This document shows, piece by piece, positions 43,997 through 44,765 of a stretch of 44,765 nucleotides of DNA. The stretch comes from Psychrobacter immobilis (lineage in GTDB: Bacteria; Pseudomonadota; Gammaproteobacteria; Pseudomonadales; Moraxellaceae), in the NCBI RefSeq assembly GCF_904846185.1, contig NZ_CAJGZQ010000029.1, positions 1 through 44,765 on the forward strand, written 5' to 3'. The translations under genes were made by a program, and so were the position numbers. The notes below the pieces were generated by a model that was not told the origin of the DNA, searched no databases, and worked only from the letters and a program-made list of their open reading frames with translations. Position 1 is the stretch's first letter, and every line of letters begins with the position of its first letter.

Positions 43997-44578
43997 ATGA
44001 CAGACATTACTGCAGAAGCCCAGTTTGATAACTTCTTTGCCCTATTTGAGCAGCCTGTACAGTTTGAAGTCAATCAAGAGAGTCTCGATCAGCATCTACG
44101 TCTGCTACAAAAACGTTATCATCCTGATAATGTCACCAAGAATCTAGCCAATACTACGCAAGCGCAACAGCAGTCTGAGCAGGCCTCAGCGTTAATCAAC
44201 CAAGCCTACCAAGCATTAAGTGCGCCTGATAGTCGTGCTAGCTATCTACTAGACATGGCAGATCAAGCACAGAATCTAGAGCATTCAATTGCAGACTTGG
44301 ACTTTTTAGAAGATGCGATGCAGATGCGCATGGATTTAGATGACGCTATCGAGGGTAAAGATCGTGCGACATTGCAACAACTACACCCTCAAATCACCGA
44401 GCGACTGGCAAAACAGTCTAAGCGTTTTAACGATGCTTACCAAAACCAAGATTGGCAAACGGCGATTGATGCGACACAAAAACTAAAATTCTTAGTCAAA
44501 TTAAATGCTGACGTGACTACTGGTATCGATGAGTTAGCGACTGCTGAGCATTCAGATGATGATGATTTATACGTCTAA
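43997..44578 (+). CDS. hscB: J-type co-chaperone HscB
   Basis: The J-domain carries the HPD motif at residues 42-44 (RYHPDN), and a C-terminal three-helix domain that binds IscU follows (ADLDFLEDAMQMRMDLDDAI). It stimulates the chaperone HscA during cluster transfer. AAGG lies about nine bases before the ATG. The length of 193 residues is slightly more than in E. coli. No hscA follows in the window; an insertion sequence begins 62 bases after the stop. Confidence 0.92.
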   Translation: MTDITAEAQFDNFFALFEQPVQFEVNQESLDQHLRLLQKRYHPDNVTKNLANTTQAQQQSEQASALINQAYQALSAPDSRASYLLDMADQAQNLEHSIADLDFLEDAMQMRMDLDDAIEGKDRATLQQLHPQITERLAKQSKRFNDAYQNQDWQTAIDATQKLKFLVKLNADVTTGIDELATAEHSDDDDLYV

Positions 44579-44640
44579 CTAACTGACGTATAAGCTTGTT
44601 AATTTATTTTATATGCCAAATTTATTTATAAATGGTATTA

Positions 44641-44765
44641 GGGCGTGTCATCAATTAGCATAGATATTTCAGAATAAGCTATACTTAGATCGTATTTAGG
44701 AATTTGAGCTCAATGACTATGACAAGACGACATGCCCTACGTGATGACCAATGGGAGAGAATTAA
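44641..44765 (+). mobile_element. Left end of an IS5-family insertion sequence (truncated by window)
   Basis: The terminal sequence begins GGGCGTGTCATCAATTA at 44641, preceded by TTA (a likely target duplication). Then follow about 70 AT-rich bases with a promoter-like TATACT, and a transposase start at 44713. The right end, with the matching inverted repeat, is beyond the window. Confidence 0.75.
44713..44765 (+). CDS. IS5-family transposase, first 17 codons
   Basis: The start MTMTRRHALRDDQWERI is the typical N-terminus of IS5/IS427-group transposases (a DDE enzyme). Only 17 complete codons are visible, so the catalytic triad and any frameshift site cannot be assessed. Confidence 0.8.
   Translation, partial: MTMTRRHALRDDQWERI

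Noticed and set aside
1..44765. CRISPR arrays, rRNA or tRNA genes
   Set aside because: Looked for regularly spaced repeats and for RNA gene signatures; apart from tmRNA none was seen.

Overview
The window reads as a stretch of a gammaproteobacterial chromosome, most likely Psychrobacter or a close relative in the Moraxellaceae. I infer this from the isc cluster, the fis-purH and alaS-lysC-csrA orders, a CsrA with a C-terminal extension, the tmRNA tag ANDENYALAA, and moderate-to-low G+C. No database search was possible.

Positions 1-5698 are the end of an integrated mobile element that sits against the 3' end of ssrA (tmRNA, minus strand, 5699-6076). Next to ssrA is a P4-type tyrosine integrase. 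Then comes an AT-rich 278-codon gene of unknown function with its own terminator. Then comes a tightly coupled minus-strand operon: an AlpA-like regulator, five unrecognised small genes, a previously hidden 37-codon highly basic gene, and the start of a DUF927-type primase/helicase that runs off the left edge. The element looks like a phage satellite or a small integrative replicon rather than a complete phage. No capsid, tail or lysis genes are visible in the part shown.

Positions 6100-39300 are core chromosome. They hold an esterase, a CreBC-like two-component system, aroC, prmB, an L,D-transpeptidase, a DUF389 membrane protein, alaS, lysC, csrA, a HopJ-family protein, a YeaC-family protein, nadK, a BI-1/YccA protein and a CcoI-type copper ATPase. 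Then follow mrcB (PBP1b) with a TPR lipoprotein that is probably its LpoP-type activator, prmA, a zinc-ribbon/DUF3426 protein, fis, purH, ppiD and hup. Convergent gene pairs are separated by clear intrinsic terminators, several of them bidirectional. One of these (36640-36697) has unusually long perfect arms.

Positions 39300-44765 carry a UbiJ/SCP2-like membrane-anchored protein followed by the iron-sulfur assembly genes iscR, iscS, iscU, iscA and hscB. A promoter overlapped by an IscR-type dyad precedes iscR. A hairpin terminator separates iscU from iscA. Right after hscB, where hscA would be expected, an IS5-family insertion sequence begins and runs off the right edge.
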